Shown: positions 34,085 through 46,209, numbered from the stretch's first letter. The stretch: 64,000 bases of DNA from Lotus japonicus (GCF_012489685.1 NC_080045.1:46024627-46088626); one strand, 5' to 3'. The notes: a model not told the origin generated them from the letters alone. A program made the numbers and translations.

Positions 34085-35725
34085 AGATAATCTTGTCCTT
34101 AGGTACCCACTTTCTGGGTCCTCTTTTGTTAGTTACCCCAGAGGTTCTGATCACCTTGGGTGTCTCAACATAATATTTTAAAGGAATATTTGCATGATAT
34201 TTAGTCATAGAGAAAGATCCCTTTTTAAGAGGATGTTTAGCAACTTTAGCAGGTACAGGATCAGGCAATATGGTACCAGAGGGAACAAAGCATTCATACA
34301 AGGATTTAGCTTTAGACACAGAAGGCTCATTTCTAATTGGTTTAGAATAGCCAATGCCATGCATTCCATTTCTGCTTACGCCATAGATCATTGAAGCCAT
34401 TAAGCTTCTATCCACGCTTTTAGCTAGGAATCTTTGAAAAGACTTTTCATACTTAGATTCATTTCTACAATCAGAGGCATCACAGGCAACAATTTCTTCT
34501 AACTTAGCAATCTGGTTCTTAAGCACAGAGTTAGAATTTACCAAAGCATGATTTTCATTTTTCAAATCAGAAATAATTTTCTCATGTTCAGAAGGAGTCT
34601 TGGAGACAGCAGATAAGTTCTTTTTCAACTTTTTATGCTTAGACAATAAGGAGTTATACTTATCCATGATATCAGATAAAGCATGTTTCAGTTCAGAGGT
34701 AGAGAAAGAAGCAAATACCTCATTTTCATCGCCTGAGTTAGGATCTCCTTCTGATTCTGAGTCAGAGTCAACTTTGGACAATCACTTTTGTAGTGCCCAG
34801 ATTCTTTGCACTCAAAACATGTGACTTCCTTGATTGAAGACTTCTTCTAGCCTGAGGACTCATACTTTCCTTTTGCCTTTCCAGAGCCTTTGAACTTGCT
34901 CTGCCTGTGCTTCCAGATGCGGTTGAGTCTCTTGGAGATCAGAGTCAGCTCATCTTCATCAGAATCTTCTGATGCTTCTTCAGATTCCTCTTCTTCAGCT
35001 TGAAGAGCCTTTGACTTCTCAACCTTAGCCTTTTCAGATTTGGATTTCAAGGCTATGGACTTTTTCCTCAGATCTTGCATCTCTGAGCGCTTCAGCTCAT
35101 GGCATTTCAAAATGCTGATGAGTTCTTCTAAACTCATATTCTCAACGTCTCTCGTGAGCTCTATTGAAGTCACCAAGGGCATCCAACTTTCAGGAAGACA
35201 CCTGATGACCCTTATGACATGATCTTTTGTTGTGTAGCTCTTGTTGAGAGGTCGTATGCCAGCTACAAGCAACTGAAATCTGGAGAACATTTCTTCAATG
35301 GACTCATTTGGCTCCATGATGAAGGATTCATACTTTTGGATCAAAGACAATGCCTTTGATTCTTTGACTTTCTTGTTTCCTTCATGAGACATCTTCAGAG
35401 ATTCAAAAATGCCTTTAGCAAACTCACGATCTGTAATCTTCTGGTACTCTTCATAGGAAATAGCACTTAGAAGAATTGCTCTTGCTTTGTGATGTTGTGA
35501 GTACAGCTTCTTTTGATCTGCAGTCATCTTTGACCTTGGGATCTTCTTGCCATCTGCATCAACTGGACGCTCGTAGCCATCCACAATAATATCCCAGAGA
35601 TCTGCATCGAAACCCAGAAAGAAACTTTCCAGTCTATCTTTCCAATATTCGAACCTTTGACCGTCGAACATAGGAGGCTTTGCATTGTAACCATCTCTTT
35701 GAGTTTCACTGGTGGTGGCAGCCAT
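33972..35725 (-). pseudogene. gag: SIRE-B gag, nonsense codon plus 157-bp deletion
   Basis: Starts like SIRE-A (MAATTSETQRDGYNAKPP). After 292 codons a TAG (reverse strand of 34847-34849) stands where SIRE-A has Gln. The zinc knuckle follows, still recognisable in the nucleotide sequence. Then 157 bp are missing relative to SIRE-A between two GTTG copies (SIRE-A 13309-13312 and 13466-13469), which also shifts the frame. The C-terminal part is open from 34781 to 33972. Total length is exactly 157 nt below that of SIRE-A. Confidence 0.9.
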
Positions 35726-35783
35726 TGTTTTTCACACCGGCCCGGATCACTGAACACTGTTAGGTGTGGTAATCAGAACTTGC

Positions 35784-35795
35784 GCTCTGATACCA
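35784..35795 (-). other. SIRE-B primer-binding site (tRNA-iMet)
   Basis: Reverse complement of TGGTATCAGAGC, two bases from the right LTR. Confidence 0.93.
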
Positions 35796-35797
35796 AT

Positions 35798-37004
35798 TGA
35801 AGGTATGAAAAACGGTAGAAAGGGGGGGTTTGAATAACGTTTTCAGTACAAAACTTCCACCTTAAAGATTTTGACAAATCTTTCGAGAACTTAAGTGCTA
35901 AAGATAAGAGATAGAGAAGCACACAAGGATTTTATCCTGGTTCACTTGATAAATCACTCAAGCTACTCCAGTCCACCCTTTAAGGTGATTTCTTCCTTCT
36001 TAGAATGAAGGCAATCCACTAATCAGGTAAGAGTTACAACTGCACTTGAAACCTACAAGTGACTAACAATTACACTGACTTAGCTCACACTAAGATTCAC
36101 TCTCTTAGTCTTCTCTAGGATCCGATCAACCTTGATCTCCTAAAGGAACTAAACAAACTGTTTATCAAAGAATTGTTTACAAGAGATTTGCTTCTAAAAA
36201 GCTAATAGTAAACTCAATGAATTTCAGATGAAAGAAAGCTTAGAATAATTTGAATATGTCTTGCGCGTATGTATTGCTTCTTGCCGCTTCTTTCAATCTT
36301 CAGCCTCTATATATACTCCAAGGATTAGGGTTGAGCAATGCATGGGAAATGCTACCGTTGGAGGGCAGTTCTGGAAAATCCAGCTTCTGCTGTGGCTGAG
36401 AACGTTAGGTAGGTCGTCAGGAAGGTACACTTGCTTTTGTACTTGGATAGCGACTTGACCTTTTAACCTAGGAGACTTCTGATCAGAGGAATGCTTCGTA
36501 TTGGAACTTGTGAAGCCGGTTGATCAGAGTCAGAGGGAAAGCACAGATCCTCTGACCATTGTTTCTTCTGATTCTGAACTCAGAGGGAAGAACATGGCCT
36601 TCAGAGTTTCTTGCTTCTGGACTTCAGAGTTTCCACTATTCAGCTTCTGGATCTTCAGAGTCTTCTACACCATCAGAACATCTGAACCTTCAGTGTTTCT
36701 AGGTTATCAGAACTTCTGGATCTTCAGAGCTTCTAGCGACTGAGTCCACATCAGAGTATGTGTAGCTTCAGAACTTCTGAAGCTTTTCCACTGTTCATAC
36801 TGAACATGGTGAATGCGAAAGCGTTGCTTGGGTTACTCTTTATACACAGTGCTTCTGATTTGTGTGAGATTGAGTTGAGGTCAGAACCTACAAATAGCAC
36901 ACTCAGAAAAACACGTTAGAGTACCACAATTGTTCATATCAAAAGGTTAACTTGTAATCATCAAAACATAGAGTTGTACTACTCGATCAAAACTTGATCT
37001 TACA
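35798..37004 (-). repeat. SIRE-B 5' LTR (right)
   Basis: 1207 bp, matching the left LTR with about three substitutions, and followed by the duplication GTGTT. Confidence 0.93.
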
Positions 37005-37121
37005 GTGTTTCCCAAAGTTTACAAAATCGTCCTCCGTCAAGGTATCCTTGTCGAGGAACTCGACACTTAGAAGAAAATCATGAAGATTAATTGTTCTTGA
37101 TGCTCCACTAGAAAACTTCAT
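37005..37121 (-). other. Possible first exon of an unidentified gene, cut by SIRE-B
   Basis: On the minus strand an ATG ending at 37121 opens 39 codons (MKFSSGASRTINLHDF ...) up to the SIRE-B insertion point. The frame stays open for 13 more codons on the far side of SIRE-B (25070 leftwards) before a TAG. TATATATA at 37240-37247 lies about 120 bp upstream. Context and promoter spacing look gene-like, but the peptide is not recognised and is short. It may be chance. Confidence 0.25.
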
Positions 37122-37620
37122 CTTCTCCACAAAAGAGAAAGAAAATAGAGACTCCCAATGAAGGAAAGTGCCCAAATATAAGCGTGAGAGAAGAATTTTT
37201 CTGCTCTTGGGGATGAATGAAAAGCTTCACCAAAGTCCTCTATATATACTAAAACTTTTACTTGTTCATCAAGTAATTTATTTTAAAAACAAATGTAATT
37301 GAATATTTTAAAATTTTTAATTCCTTGGTGCCAAAGAATATTCTCTTTCAAGAAAAATTCTTATTTATAATAAATCAATTTTTCCCACTTTTAGCTCAAG
37401 TTTTGATTTATCAAATAGCCCAAATTTTAAATTTTCATATAGAATCCTTACTGATTCTTATTTAAAAATTCTCAAAATAAAATAATTTCATATCACACAT
37501 AAAAAACTGATCAAACAATTGATATCTAATATCCTTCTATTTTGAAATTTTCTCCAAAGATTTAAACTTAAAATGATTAAGTTTTCCCCCTTTATCAAGT
37601 AATTCTAGAATTAACAAATA
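37122..37620. other. AT-rich intergenic DNA
   Basis: Apart from the TATA-like box at 37240-37247 I see no feature. No ORF longer than about 60 codons is credible here. Confidence 0.5.
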
Positions 37621-39232
37621 AATTAGGGGAAAAACATTAAAATTCTGATAATAATTTTTTTTCTCCCTTCTAAAATAATTATCAATCACCCTTATATGGT
37701 TTTCTAATTTTTCAAATATTTCCTCTTTCAAATTTTAAAAAAACATACTCCCTCTATTCCTTAATATAAGAACCAAGCAACCACTTCACACCCTTTAAGA
37801 AATTTAGTTAATCTAGATAATTTCATTAAATACGTTCTCAGTTTATATCAGCTTTCCAAAGTTACCTCCACCCATTATTCTTATTTTTTATGCATTATTA
37901 ATGTTATAGCAAGTGAAAAGAGAGAGAAATTCAATTAAATAAGGGTATTCTTGTCTAAAAAAAATTAATTCTCCATAAACTCCAAGTGGGTTCTTATAAA
38001 AAGGACCAAGTGCACTTTCTATTTGGTTCTTATAAATAGGAACGAAGGGAGTATCTCTTAAGATATAGTTTCTAGTTTACCTATTTTAACGATTATGAGA
38101 TAAATAAACTAAATTTTTCTTTAAAAAATAATTATATATGATAATATTCAGAAGTCTATTCAATATTGTTTCAAGAATATCATCTATTTTAAATTTTCAA
38201 ACGATTTGTCTAAAATATGTACAAGATTATCTCCTAAAATCAGAATTAAGCCAACAAGCACACTCTTTCTCTCTCCTAAATTCAGGATCCAGCTCTTATG
38301 GGAATATTTTAATTTTCCTCCCCTTTAAAAGCTTTAAAATAATTAATTAAATAATTTTCAAGCCTATTTCTCTATTCTAGCCAATTTTGGTTTTTAATAA
38401 TAGTAGTTATGTCTAAAAAATTAATTCATATGCAACAAAATTTTAATCTAGGCAAACAAATATCTCCATAAGAAAATATTCATATTTTCCCATGCACACC
38501 ATGGATTTCAAATATCTTCTCATTCAACAAAACGATCGTGAGATAGAACAACTCAACTGACAGCAATCCAACATCAAACAATAAGTCAACGAATCAACAA
38601 CCAAACAAATAATATTATTATAATAATAAATTATTATTATTTTTATTTATATAATAATCCAAAAATTGAGCATCTTACACATGGGAAAATAGGAATATTT
38701 CCTTATGGAGATATTTGTTTGTCTAGATTAAAATTTTGTTGCATAGAAATTAATTTTTAAGACATAACTGCTATTATTAAAAACCAAAATTGGTTAAAAT
38801 AGAGAAATAGGCTTGAAAATTTATTTAATTAATTATTTTAAAGCTTATGAAGGGGAGAAAAATTAAAGTATTTCCATAAGAGCTGGAAAATTCGTGAATA
38901 ATGTTTAGGAAAGAAATAATGTGTTAGTTGGCTTAATTTTGATTTTAGGAGATAAACTTTTACATATTTTGGACAAATCTTTTGAAAATTGAAAAGAGAT
39001 TATATTCTTGAAACAATATTGAATAGACATCTGAATATTATCATAAATAATTTTTGATATAAATAAATTTTATTTGATTTATCTAATAATGGGTAAAATA
39101 TGTAAACTAGAAACTATATATTAAGAGATATGTTTTTAAAATTCGAACGAGGAAATATTAGAAAAATTAAAAAACCATCTGAAGGTGATAGATAATTATT
39201 TTTCGGAATTTTAATATTTTTCCCTAATTAAT
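37621..39232. repeat. Long imperfect inverted repeat
   Basis: The left arm 37621-38497 pairs with the right arm 38683-39232. Examples are AGATATTTGTTTG(T/C)CTAGATTAA and TCTCTTAA(G/T)ATATAGTTTCTAG on opposite strands. Without the MITE in the left arm the arms are about 575 and 550 bp. The spacer 38498-38682 is AT-rich. Its nature is unknown: a foldback-type element or an inverted duplication. The terminal ends do not show a clear target duplication. Confidence 0.75.
37748..38051. mobile_element. Stowaway-like MITE (304 bp)
   Basis: Terminal inverted repeats CTCCCTCTATTCC and, at the right end read in reverse, CTCCCTTCGTTCC, with TA on both sides (37746-37747, 38052-38053). This matches the Tc1/mariner-derived Stowaway pattern. 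There is no coding capacity. It is present only in the left arm of the inverted repeat, so it arrived after that repeat formed. Confidence 0.8.
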
Positions 39233-39318
39233 TAGTTTTTTTGGAAAAACCAAATATATATTAATAAAAGAAGGGACAAAAGCCCAAAGTCTGATACAGC
39301 CCAAGGAAAAAGAAACAA

Positions 39319-39790
39319 TGTTCTATCCAAGAACATAGAGATGAGATATGGTACCTAGAGTGAGGGAATTGCGATGTGAGAATCTTAGAGAGAAAGAACG
39401 TAACCGCTTAGAGAGAGAGAATATAACTGAATTTCAAGCTTTCATTTCTTAAATGAGCTAAGAGTCCCTTACAATTGGTAACCACCCCTAATTATAGGCT
39501 TGGGGTTAGGCTTAACGCCCCTAACCGTTCTTAGTGTGCCAGTTGGGCCTCCCCTAGGAGGCCCAAACTCCCTAGCTCACTCACTGCCCTAGGACAAGCG
39601 CCCCTGGGCGAGGGCCCCCGGGTCTCGCCAAGTCCACCAGTCCACAAGACACCGAGCTCGAAGCATGAGGGCTAAGAGTGTCTTAATAATTGAGGCGTCA
39701 AATATGAGAAAAGCTAACTAATGCCAAAGCTTAGTGATCAAGAATGATTGCCAACATGGCATAGTAAGTAAAGCTAAGGCTAATTTTTGA
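39319..39790 (-). repeat. Tat2 3' LTR
   Basis: Reverse complement of the Tat1 LTR, clear over ACACCGAGCTCGAAGCATGAG and AAATGAGCTAAGAGTCC. It begins TGTTCTATCC on the plus strand; the far end near 39790 is approximate. A TATA-like TAATTATAG near 39490 is weaker than in Tat1. Confidence 0.65.
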
Positions 39791-40329
39791 CTCCCTTCAC
39801 GAGTCCCTCCGAGTCCACGAGTCCACAAGTAGGCTTGTGGCGACGGTGCTTGGTCATCTCGCCTAGTCCCAGCTGTGACCGCCGTGAATCATGGTTGCCT
39901 GATGCGTGTAGGCCACTTGTAATGCACTGAAGAAGTGCAAAGCCCAGCGAATCTGCAGAATCCCAGCCGCTGTCCTCGAAACGTCCCCTCGAACCGCAAT
40001 AAAGCCTGCCAATTTGAATTTAATCCAATCAACAGTCATGATTTTTATTTAATGTGCCACTCCCGCTTATCGAAATACGCGTCCTTTCCCCCAATAATCA
40101 TTTCATCTTGTCATTATAGGTCACGACTCCTTACTTAATTGTGAACATTCCCTTTCTTCTTTCTTTATTACCTCATCCCTTATTGCCAACTGCCCTCATA
40201 CTCTTCCCGGCTCTCACACCGGTTTCTCCTGACAACCTCGCGAACTCCGACCTCTCTTGCTTCCTTCTTCACAGCTTTTCTTTGGTTAGTATTCTCATCC
40301 CTGTTTTACTCTTTCCTTTTGTTTTCACG

Positions 40330-40771
40330 ATGCCTTCAACAGGAGCCCTTTCTTCTGTGGAGGAAATCAAAGCCCACCGCTTGAAAACCTTCGTCACTCT
40401 CCCTTCCCAAGTCCAAAACGCTCCTGACCAAGGGATCCTTGACCAACCCTCGAAACTTATCACTGATGACTCTATCTCTGACCTCGCCCGCAGGGTTGGG
40501 GTTTTTGTAGCACCCCGTTGTTAGAAAACCTCCTTCGCACTACAGGTTGCCAGGGCCAAGATCACCCGTGGCAGCACCGCGCACTTAAGAACTCCAAGTA
40601 CTCCCATTTCATTTTTATGTATGAATACCTATTCCTTGACCTTGGCATCAAACTCCCTTTCTCCCCATTTCTTAGCCAAGTGCGAAGTGACGTCAATGTT
40701 TCCCCTTGCCAACTTCATCCTCGCGCCTGGACTTACTTGAGGTGTTTTGAAATTCTCTGCGACAATGTCGA
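40330..40771 (+). pseudogene. Tat2 antisense ORF, N-terminal part
   Basis: Starts MPSTGALSSVEEIKAHRLKT, aligning with the start in Tat1. One frameshift occurs near 40500-40508, after DLARRVG. The frame then reads LLENLLRTTGCQGQDHPWQH, YEYLFLDLGIKLPFSPFL and VSPCQLHPRAWTYLRCFEIL until the Ath3 insertion at 40772. It retains the Trp codon that is a stop in Tat1. Confidence 0.7.
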
Positions 40772-41269
40772 TGATAGCAATTCTGTAACACCCCGATTTC
40801 GGTGGCGTCACTTTAGTAACCAAAGAAATAACTTAAGCGGAAAAACGTGAATTTTTTTTTTTTTGATAATAAAATGAAAGACTGAAAGAAAATAAACTTC
40901 TCGACAAAAGGTAAAAGAAAACTAATATACATCTACATAGATATATACATGCCCACACTAGTACCAGCCACATCGCGAGTAACCTCAAGCGACGGGTGAC
41001 GGAAGAAAGTAACGCCCGAAGGCAATATGTACAAACCAAGGTAACCTGTGTCCGCAACACTAAACCTCAAAACTGAGAACGAATTGGCCCAGTGGCCTGA
41101 GAAAAGACCCCTAAGTCCAACCAGCTCTCTGTGATCTTCATAAGAAAACCACACAAAAAGCTACCGGCAGGAAAACTACCCTGTCCCAAAACTGAAAGCA
41201 TGACGGTCAGAGCATCGACACTACTCCTACACTAATCCCCACTCGAGGAGCCCACACTAACACTCGATC

Positions 41270-41740
41270 CTACATGCTAGCGCGGTCGTCGTCCGAATCT
41301 GCATCCAGGACGACTAGGTCGACATACACAACACTACCCTCTCTGTCCACCCTGATGCGCTCCTGCACTGGCCTATTGGGCTCGGGGCCCGGAACAAGAT
41401 CCTCGATGACAGCAGCTACAGACGGACTAGACTCCGTCGAGAACCCACCCACTGGCACCTCCTCAGAGGGGTCCTCATCATCCGAAGATGATGGTGGTGG
41501 TGGTCCTCCCATGCCGGGTCCACAATGCACACCAGGCGGCAGGTTGAAGCTCACTATGTGTCTCCTCATCACCCCCTCCGTCAAGCGTCCGAATCGGTCA
41601 ACACGGTCCTCCATGATCCGACCGGTGTAGGTCGCACGGTGGCCTATGGGGTCGACCACCCATGCACCTGGGTCGTCCTGATCAAGCATCTTGTACCTGG
41701 TCCCCCCCGAGGGGCTGACCATCGTAAACCAATCCGCCAT
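41270..41740 (-). CDS. ORF inside E' (156 aa), intact, unknown function
   Basis: Starts MADWFTMVSPSGGTRYKM at the ATG also conserved in E (MADWYETVVPSGGTRFEM). Conserved motifs are DQD(D/T)P, WVVDP(I/A)GHRA, GRIMEDR(V/I)DR and SFNLPPGVHCG. A Pro/Ser/Asp-rich acidic segment follows (GPPPPSSSDDEDPSEEVP), then VYVDLVVLDADSDDDRAS. No known domain is recognised. Upstream an ATTTGTCAG just before the start could be a splice acceptor, and a promoter-like region lies about 6 kb away in the split element. It could be a gene captured in the LTR or a chance-conserved stretch. The conservation is of protein-like motifs. Confidence 0.45.
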   Translation of the reverse strand: MADWFTMVSPSGGTRYKMLDQDDPGAWVVDPIGHRATYTGRIMEDRVDRFGRLTEGVMRRHIVSFNLPPGVHCGPGMGGPPPPSSSDDEDPSEEVPVGGFSTESSPSVAAVIEDLVPGPEPNRPVQERIRVDREGSVVYVDLVVLDADSDDDRASM

Positions 41741-43441
41741 ACTCATCTGACAAATGGCGTAGTCCGCCCAAACACACACAGCAGACGCGAGGGTCAACTC
41801 CAAAGAATTATATAAATAATAAAACCAGATATAATATAGGATAATAAATATTTGCCTCTCAGGCTTATAATTTTAGGGATGACTTCCTAGGGTTGCAAGT
41901 ATCATAATGAATACAAGAAATCATAATAACAAATAGCATGCCTCAAATATGATAAACATTTACCAATCACACTCAGCAACTAAGTCAGCATGTATGTTGC
42001 ATGAAATGCAATGTTGGGTAACAAAATGCATTCCGGAAGAAGGATGGACATCAACGAGGCGGCCCTAACACCAGCCACGGTGGGTACCTTCCTGCTCGCG
42101 TGTCTCTTACACCACACAAAAGTAGTCAGATCAGCAGTGAACCCGTAGGTCTGCCATTCCGTCTGCTACTGAGGACCACCGTAGTGTCCTAAATATGGAA
42201 ATCCGGGTCTTATGACCATTTTGGAATCCACCGAGGTCCGGTATCACACCGTGTATTAACCTCAAAATGAGTGCATGAATGCAAGTGATTAGCCAAACAA
42301 CGTCTCCGACCTCACCCGACACGTCGCCACGTGTTCTAAATAACTTAAAGTCTCTAAAAAAAAATACCCTAAGGCAAATGTCGATTCTGCGACAAAATGA
42401 ATTAATCAAAAGAAGAAGAAGATACTTTGGAACTCATGGTTCCCGGCTAAACTTTAGATAGCCAATCAATAAACTGCTCATCGAGCAAAAGAGTTTCAAC
42501 ATACTCGAAGACTTGTATATTTCCTCAAAACGTGGACTCGACGACACTTCTCATATTTCCCAAACTAATATTCAGGCTCTAAGCTCTTATCTAAGGGTAT
42601 TATTATTGTTCAAAGGATTTAGAAATTGATTAATGTCTTATGAGTTTTCCGTGATAAAATAGTTTTCATTTTAATCTTATAATACTTCCTAAGAGTTTTC
42701 AGAGATCCCATAATCTCAAATAATTCCCTGAGAAGGTCTCGATCCATTAAAACATAACAAGGTCCGTGTAAGGCCCAAGTTTTAAAGCTTTGGATAAGTA
42801 AATAAAATAAAAGAGTTTATTTGATTAAGATAAATTTGTGAAGGAAAAAGATTCAGGAAAAGTCCAAGAATTTATCGAAACACCGATAAGAGTTATCGCA
42901 CGACTAACATACGCCTAATCCTAGGTCAAAGGTATTAGTGAATAGTTAATTTACACTTTAGGACACGATGGAAACTAATTCCAAAAATCCTCAGAGAAAT
43001 GTTAGAACTTCTCTTTTCCGTCCTTAAACAATTATTTCGATGCGAAATCCTGGAAAGTACGAACGTTAAATTCCAATTCTCGGAAGTTTGCCGAAACGGA
43101 ATCCCTGATAGTTCGAGAAACCTAAGATCGACAGACGATGAAGACTTTTTCTATTCGGAGCTGCAAATGAAGATTCCACCCGCGTTCTCCTATTTCTCTC
43201 GTCATTCTTAATCTTTCTTCAGAAGGACGTTTTCTCATCCGACGATCACTGCAAAAAGTAGTTTTTCGGGATAAACCGACTTGAACCGACTCACACCGAT
43301 TTGGTATCATTTGGTTTAATTCCAAGAATCCTGTTTTGAGTTCTGGAATTCTGTCGCCAGAACCTATCTTAGAATGCGCAGAGGAACGCGCAGGAAAAAT
43401 CGGAATCGCAAAAAAATCATTTTTCCGCATTTTCCAAAACC

Positions 43442-43449
43442 TATAAATA
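43442..43449 (+). promoter_or_regulatory. TATA box and downstream leader of E
   Basis: TATAAATA, conserved in E' (reverse strand of 47894-47901). Downstream is a GA-rich leader (near 43510-43530), then GACCTCGAG/GTAGGTAAAC near 43585-43600, a consensus-like splice donor, conserved in E'. A second donor-like site, GTGAGGGCTACTC, is near 44332, also conserved. Confidence 0.5.
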
Positions 43450-45852
43450 GCTCAAAAATTAGATTTTTTTGCCAAAAACTACCCATTTCCCTCCCCAAAC
43501 CCGCGAGCATCAAGAGAGAGAGAGAGATCCGGATCTTCGTCGTTTCTTGCCCGTTTGCTTCACCGATCGTCGCTAATCGAAGACCTCGAGGTAGGTAAAC
43601 TATACTCTCCTTCGAATCGTCGTTTCTGTCCACTTCTCCTACGTCTTTCTGAGTTCAAAATTTTGAGGTTTTTGAAAAACTGTTCAAATACGCTGATTTC
43701 AGTGTCTAAACTTCTTCCCTGCATGCTCCTGAGCGTGTTCTGCGGATTAGATTTTGTCAAATGTCGACGAAATGCCGCCGGGATCAATTTCTACCTTAAA
43801 TACCCATTTTTCGGCAAAGTCGCAACCTTTGGGTTGAAATCTATCGACCTGGCTTAGTGCTAGTAGGATTTGTCGTCATAAACGTCGTTGTGGACGTCCT
43901 CATCCAATTTGTTTTTCGAAAATCCAATTTTGAAATTTTGAGCTAAAAATAATGACCAAACTACCCCTATATCAGTTTTCGATCCGAAAATTTTTCCGAG
44001 CTTAGAAACGTCTTAGTTACGGCGTATGTTAACCTAGGAACCAAGTTTGATCGAAGAAAAATCGACCCTCCCAATTAAGGAAAGTGGCCGAGAGCTATAC
44101 CAAGGGGGGGAGGAAATCCGACTTTTTCGAAAACTTGTCTTAACGCGTTAGATTGTCGTACCGCGGAGTTTGTAATGTACCGTGTAATCCTAGGACTTAT
44201 CGTTTGCTGAGTTTCTGATCCATCGTGTTAATTTCCGTGATTTTTGCTTAAGGTTCTGTTGAGGAGGTTCCTGGAGATCAAGGCGAGGAACGTGAAGGAG
44301 TTTGTGAGGAAAACGCTGGAGGAGCTACAGGTGAGGGCTACTCTCTGAATTACTAGATAATGCTTTAGGTTTCGATGAAATTCGACTTGATTTATGTGTT
44401 ATGCACCTAATTGCTAAATGTCTGAAATGATTTCTGAGGCTTCGGCCGAACTTGTTGAGTACTTGATGCCATGATATTGTGTGCTAAATGATTCACATGC
44501 TATGTGCTACATGGTTAACTTAGGATGTGTTGGAATATGCTGTTTATGCCTATTGGTTGAGCTGTTTCATTGATGCTATTCCACTCGTGCCTATGTTTTC
44601 TGGAAAGTGAGGATTACGGGCAAGTCATGCCGAATTTTTATGAGATTTTGAGAGAGTTTGAAAGGACGAACGAAGTTCGGACCTTGTTATAATTTAATGG
44701 ATCGAGACCTTCTCAGAAATTAATTGGGATTATGGGATCCCTGAAACTCATAGGAAGTATCATAAGACTAAACGAAATCTATTTTCTCAAAGAAAATTCA
44801 TAAGACATTAATCAATCTCTAAACCCCTTGAACAATGATAACAACTTTAGATAAGAGCTTAGAGCCTGAATATTAGTCTTGAAGATATGAGAAGTGTCGT
44901 CGAGTCCAAGTTTTGAGGAACTTACAAGTTTTCGAGTATGTTGATACTCTTTTGCTCGATGAGCAGGTTAATGTTTGGCTATCTAAAGTTTAGCCGGAAA
45001 CTATGAGTTTCCAAGTACAATCGTACTCTTTCGCTCGATGAGCAGTTTATTGTTTGGCTATCTAAAGTTTAGCCGGGAACTTTAAGTTTCCAAGTACTTC
45101 GGTACCTTTTCGCTCGATGAGCAGTTTATTGATTGACTATCTAAAGTTTAGCCGGGAACCATGAGTTCCAAAGTACATTCTTCTTCTTTTGATTAATTCA
45201 TTTTGTCGCAGAATCGACATTTGCCTTAGGGTATTCTTTTTAGAGACTTTAAGTTATTTAGAACACGTGGCGACGTGTCGGGTGAGGTCGGAGACGTTGT
45301 TTGGCTAATCACTTGCATTCATGCACTCATTTTGAGGTTAATACACGGCGTGATACCGGACCTCGGTGGATTCCAAAATGGTCATAAGACCCGGATTTCC
45401 ATATTTAGGACACTACGGTGGTCCTTAGTAGCAGACGGAATGGCAGACCTACGGGTTCACTGCTGATCTGACTACTTTTGTGTGGTGTAAGAGGCGCCCG
45501 AGCGGAATGGTCCCACTTTGGCCGGTGTTAGGGCTGACTCGATGGTGTCCATCCTTCTTCCGGAATGCATTTTGTTACCCAGCATTGCATTTCATGCAAC
45601 ATACATGCTGACTTAGTTGCTGAGTGTGATTGGTACCTGTTTATCCTATTTGAGGCATGCTACCTGTTATTATGATCTTTTATATTCATTGTGAAATATG
45701 CAACCTTAGGATGTTATCCCTAAACTTATAAGCCTGAGAGGCTAAACAATTATTATCCTATATATCTGGTTTTATTATTTATATAATTCTTTGGAGTTGA
45801 CCCTCGCGTCTTCTGTGTGTGTTTGGGCGGACTACGCCATTGTCAGTTGAGT

Positions 45853-46209
45853 ATGGCGGACTGGTACGAGACGGTCGTCCCTTCGGGGGGGACCAGGTTT
45901 GAGATGTTGGACCAAGACACCCCAAGCTCATGGGTGGTCGACCCCGCCGGCCACCGAGCTATCTATTCGGGGCGAATAATGGAGGATCGCATTGACCGGA
46001 TACCAAGCCTGACGCACGGAGTTTGGAGGCACTACACTGTCAGCTTCAACTTGCCACCGGGTGTACACTGCGGGACTGGGCGGCAGCTGTTGATTTGGGA
46101 TAGGGTGCAGAACCCGCGCGACCAGCTGTGGAGACCGATGCAGTCATCGACATGGTCGTCTTGGATTCAGATTCAGACGACGATCTTGGGGATGCATAGT
46201 TGGGATTAG
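45853..46209 (+). pseudogene. ORF inside E, deleted and frameshifted copy
   Basis: Same start and conserved motifs as the E' ORF (WVVDPAGHRA, GRIMEDRIDR, SFNLPPGVHCG). It then lacks about 110-120 bp covering the acidic segment. The end (VVLDSDSDDD) is present in another frame before a TAG at 46201-46209. It therefore encodes a truncated product with an unrelated tail. Confidence 0.5.

Larger units (their letters stand above)
25076..37004 (-). mobile_element. SIRE-B: complete Sirevirus-type Ty1/copia retrotransposon, inverted to SIRE-A
   Basis: Two 1207-bp LTRs are flanked by a perfect GTGTT duplication (25071-25075, 37005-37009). By eye the LTRs differ at about three positions (about 0.25 percent), so this is the youngest insertion in the window. 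Pol, ORF3 and the antisense ORF are uninterrupted. Gag carries a nonsense codon and a 157-bp deletion. The element lies 2.3 kb from SIRE-A in the opposite orientation, forming a very large inverted pair. Confidence 0.95.
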
